In this document: positions 5,315 to 6,638 of the stretch, one piece after another
How the letters are laid out: every line of letters starts with the position of its first letter
How positions within the stretch are numbered: position 1 is the stretch's first letter
From: Anaerolineae bacterium
GTDB lineage: Bacteria; Chloroflexota; Anaerolineae; JAFGEY01
Assembly: GCA_016929205.1 (NCBI GenBank)
Contig: JAFGJF010000151.1
Span: 1-6,638 of the forward strand
Direction: 5' to 3'
Length of the DNA stretch: 6,638 bases
Program-made: the position numbers and the translations under genes
The notes under the pieces: generated by a model
The model's input: the letters and a program-made list of their open reading frames with translations, nothing else
What the model was told of the DNA's origin: nothing
Databases searched by the model: none

Positions 5315-6124
5315 GTGACCAGGTTGCTGCATCCCGAGTTGAGCTACAAGGTGCGTGGTGTGCTTTTGGATGTGTACAACGCCCTGGGACCGGTGCTCAA
5401 AGAAGCGTACTATCGGGATGCCATTGTTCTCGGCCTAGAGAAGCTCGGGATTGCTTGTGTCCCGGAGAAGCGGTTTGAGGTATACTATGAAGGAGAGCGT
5501 GTTGGCCTGTATGATGTAGATGTATGGGTGGAAGGTGGCAAGATACTGCTTGAGCTCAAAGTCGCGCCTGCGATCGAACCGATTCACAAAGCGCAAGCTA
5601 TCTCGTACTTGAAGGTCACCGATGCCGATCTGGCCATTGTGGTCAACTATGGGGGCTCTTTTCTTGACGACGAGCGATTGCCCAATTTTCTGCGTGAAAG
5701 GCAGCCTGATTTTTCCTGGCACCCTCAACCTGTCGATCTCGACTTGCTCTATCCCGAGCTGGTAAACGCGATCCAGCGAGCCTGCCACCGGGTGCACTTT
5801 ACCTTGGGGCCGGGGTTCTTGCACCAGGTCTACCGGCGAGCGACCATGATCGAACTGCGCCGCAGTGGCCTCGGCTACGACTATATCAAGCAGTTGCCGG
5901 TCATCTATGCAAACCAGCTTTTGGGCTATCAGGATGTCCGTCTCATTCGGGTTGAAGGTAAAGTGCTGTTGGCTACATTTGCTCTTGGTGAGATCGATGG
6001 CACGCGATCGATGACTTTGGCGGAACAACTAAAGGCACATTTGCGGCGTGTAGGCTCCAAACTCGGCTTGCTGGCAAACTTTTACGGCACCAGACTGATA
6101 CTGACGCCAGTTCGAATCAAGTAG
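5315..6124 (+). CDS. Two-domain GxxExxY protein (PD-(D/E)XK nuclease-like)
   Basis: The product has 269 residues, about twice the usual GxxExxY length. Two copies of the family domain lie in tandem with a constant 140-residue offset: LLHPEL (4-9) and LLYPEL (144-149), LGP at 24-26 and 164-166. The first copy keeps nuclease-type residues D69, E80-L-K82 and Q94. In the second the matching positions are R209, A220 and F222, so it looks catalytically dead. The name motif is split: copy 1 has V27xxE30xxY33 (G lost), copy 2 has G167xxH170xxY173 (E lost). The start is GTG 5315; TAG directly upstream excludes an earlier one, and the Shine-Dalgarno is weak. The family's biological role is unsettled; the nuclease fold is established for related domains, activity here is inferred. 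The gene sits between inverted repeats and is not an obvious part of the DGR. Confidence 0.85.
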   Translation: MTRLLHPELSYKVRGVLLDVYNALGPVLKEAYYRDAIVLGLEKLGIACVPEKRFEVYYEGERVGLYDVDVWVEGGKILLELKVAPAIEPIHKAQAISYLKVTDADLAIVVNYGGSFLDDERLPNFLRERQPDFSWHPQPVDLDLLYPELVNAIQRACHRVHFTLGPGFLHQVYRRATMIELRRSGLGYDYIKQLPVIYANQLLGYQDVRLIRVEGKVLLATFALGEIDGTRSMTLAEQLKAHLRRVGSKLGLLANFYGTRLILTPVRIK

Positions 6125-6169
6125 AATGCAGCACGTCCCAGGTCAACAGAGGAACCAAGGTCGTGGACG

Positions 6170-6211
6170 TGACCAGGAATTCGTTTTATTCCCAATTCGT
6201 TGTTGTGTTCC
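6170..6211 (+). repeat. Right terminal repeat R3
   Basis: It carries AATTCGTT at 6178-6185 and 6194-6201 (16-bp spacing). Bases 6194-6211 (AATTCGTTGTTGTGTTCC) are the exact reverse complement of 103-120 at the far end of the DGR locus. It also forms the inverted partner of L2. Confidence 0.7.
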
Positions 6212-6232
6212 GCCAAATCACGAGTAAAATAA

Positions 6233-6240
6233 AAGGAGGT
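6233..6240 (+). promoter_or_regulatory. Strong Shine-Dalgarno for the oxidoreductase gene
   Basis: AAGGAGGT ends 4 bases before ATG 6245 and is near-perfectly complementary to the 16S 3' end. It begins about 21 bases outside R3, so the expression signals of the host gene were left intact. Confidence 0.75.
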
Positions 6241-6244
6241 TCTT

Positions 6245-6619
6245 ATGTCAGACAAGGTTCGGTTGGCTTTTATTGGCTCGGGCGGTATCGTCCGCTCGCA
6301 CCTCGAACAGGGATTGAAGGACTTTGAGGACGTCGAATTTGTCGCGTGGTGTGACCTCAACGAGGACGCCGCTGCCGCACGCCGCGAGCAGGTCGGCGGG
6401 CAGGGAGAGATCTATACCGACGCCAGGCAGATGCTCGATCGGGCCCGGCCGGATGCGGTGTACATCATGCTGCCGCCCTTTGCCCATGGCGCGATGGAGG
6501 ATCTGGTCATCGAGCGCAAGCTGCCCTTTTTTGTCGAAAAGCCGGTCGCGATCGGGCGCATTCAAAACTTGGGGGAGAATGTGACACGACATCAAAAATG
6601 GGGTAAACTTTCTGGATAG
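6245..6619 (+). pseudogene. Gfo/Idh/MocA-family oxidoreductase, broken after the Rossmann domain
   Basis: The first 102 or so residues are a clear NAD(P)-binding domain of this sugar/inositol dehydrogenase family: VRLAFIGSGGIVRSH with GSGGI at 11-15, the acidic cofactor residue in the WCDLNED strand, PDAVYIMLPPFAHG, and the EKP motif at 98-100 (in FVEKPVA). Family members have about 330-400 residues. Here the reading continues only 24 residues past EKP, with a tail (IQNLGENVTRHQK) unlike the family, and stops at TAG 6617-6619. The DNA also becomes poorer in GC near 6561. The likeliest cause is an insertion or rearrangement at about 6555-6565. A frameshift is less likely because the whole base composition changes. 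The substrate-binding domain is missing from the window. Confidence 0.7.
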
Positions 6620-6638
6620 CCAATTATCCTTCAGAAAG
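6561..6638. mobile_element. Possible end of an inserted element (unassigned)
   Basis: From about 6561 the sequence stops coding for the oxidoreductase and becomes AT-richer. A hairpin lies at the window edge: CTTTCTG (6608-6614) pairs with CAGAAAG (6632-6638), with GGAT/ATCC inside. Subterminal hairpins near an insertion junction occur in several IS families, but no transposase is visible and I do not recognise the terminus. Confidence 0.35.

Larger units (their letters stand above)
5270..6211 (+). mobile_element. GxxExxY-gene element with terminal inverted repeats
   Basis: A single gene is bracketed by imperfect inverted ends of about 30 bp: L2 (5270-5300) and R3 (6178-6211). A second, degenerate copy of both ends, plus the gene start, is found at 101-318, showing that the unit recurs as a block. 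The boundaries follow the repeat ends; no clear target duplication sits directly beside them. No transposase is encoded, so it would be moved in trans, be excised by its nuclease-like product, or be a different kind of repeat unit. Confidence 0.55.

Noticed and set aside
5435..6028. 197-codon open frame on the minus strand opposite the GxxExxY gene
   Set aside because: It is a shadow of a plus-strand gene with clear domain duplication, and carries no independent evidence.
1..6638. CRISPR array or other regularly spaced direct repeats
   Set aside because: Only short words recur (AATTCGTT pairs, CCTCTGG). There is no array with uniform repeats and unique spacers.

Overview
The window holds a complete diversity-generating retroelement (DGR) of the mutagenic-retrohoming type. 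Its target is a large membrane-anchored NACHT NTPase with a C-terminal formylglycine-generating-enzyme-like (FGE/C-type-lectin-fold) domain. Codon use in the core genes is GC-rich. The combination of a NACHT-FGE protein, a two-domain GxxExxY protein and flanking sugar-metabolism genes suggests a Chloroflexota-like or other environmental bacterium. That taxonomic guess is inference; no RNA or marker gene is present to fix it.

Layout on the + strand: (1) 2-79, the last 25 codons of an unidentified gene, possibly a glycoside hydrolase. (2) 101-318, an AT-richer stretch that looks like an internally deleted copy of the GxxExxY element found at the other end of the window. (3) 330-427, an extended -10 promoter, leader and strong Shine-Dalgarno. 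(4) 428-3382, the target gene (two TM helices, NACHT, winged-helix/helical region, FGE fold) with its variable repeat (VR) at 3234-3365. (5) 3397-3419, a perfect 10-bp hairpin just past the VR. (6) 3449-4555, reverse transcriptase. (7) 4552-4905, Avd, overlapping the RT by 4 bases. (8) 4940-5071, template repeat (TR), followed by about 200 bases of potentially structured spacer. (9) 5270-6211, a GxxExxY-protein element with imperfect terminal inverted repeats. (10) 6245-6619, the 5' part of a Gfo/Idh/MocA oxidoreductase that breaks off soon after its EKP motif.

How the parts work together: TR and VR align without gaps over 132 bases with 19 differences, and all 19 fall at TR adenines (11 A-to-G, 4 A-to-C, 4 A-to-T). 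No other base differs. This is direct sequence evidence of adenine-specific mutagenic copying by the RT with Avd. The changes alter residues 936-980 of the 984-residue target, in the last strands and loops of an FGE fold. The target combines a TM hairpin, a STAND-type NTPase switch and a hypervariable sensor tip. The predicted topology puts the sensor in the cytoplasm, which fits an adaptable intracellular detector (conflict/immune type); that function is inferred.

The whole DGR plus the GxxExxY gene lies between perfect 18-bp inverted repeats (103-120 and 6194-6211). The ends carry pairs of an 8-bp AATTCGTT word spaced 16 bp apart. The sugar-related genes on both sides start or stop just outside these ends, so the interval looks like a cassette inserted into a carbohydrate locus.
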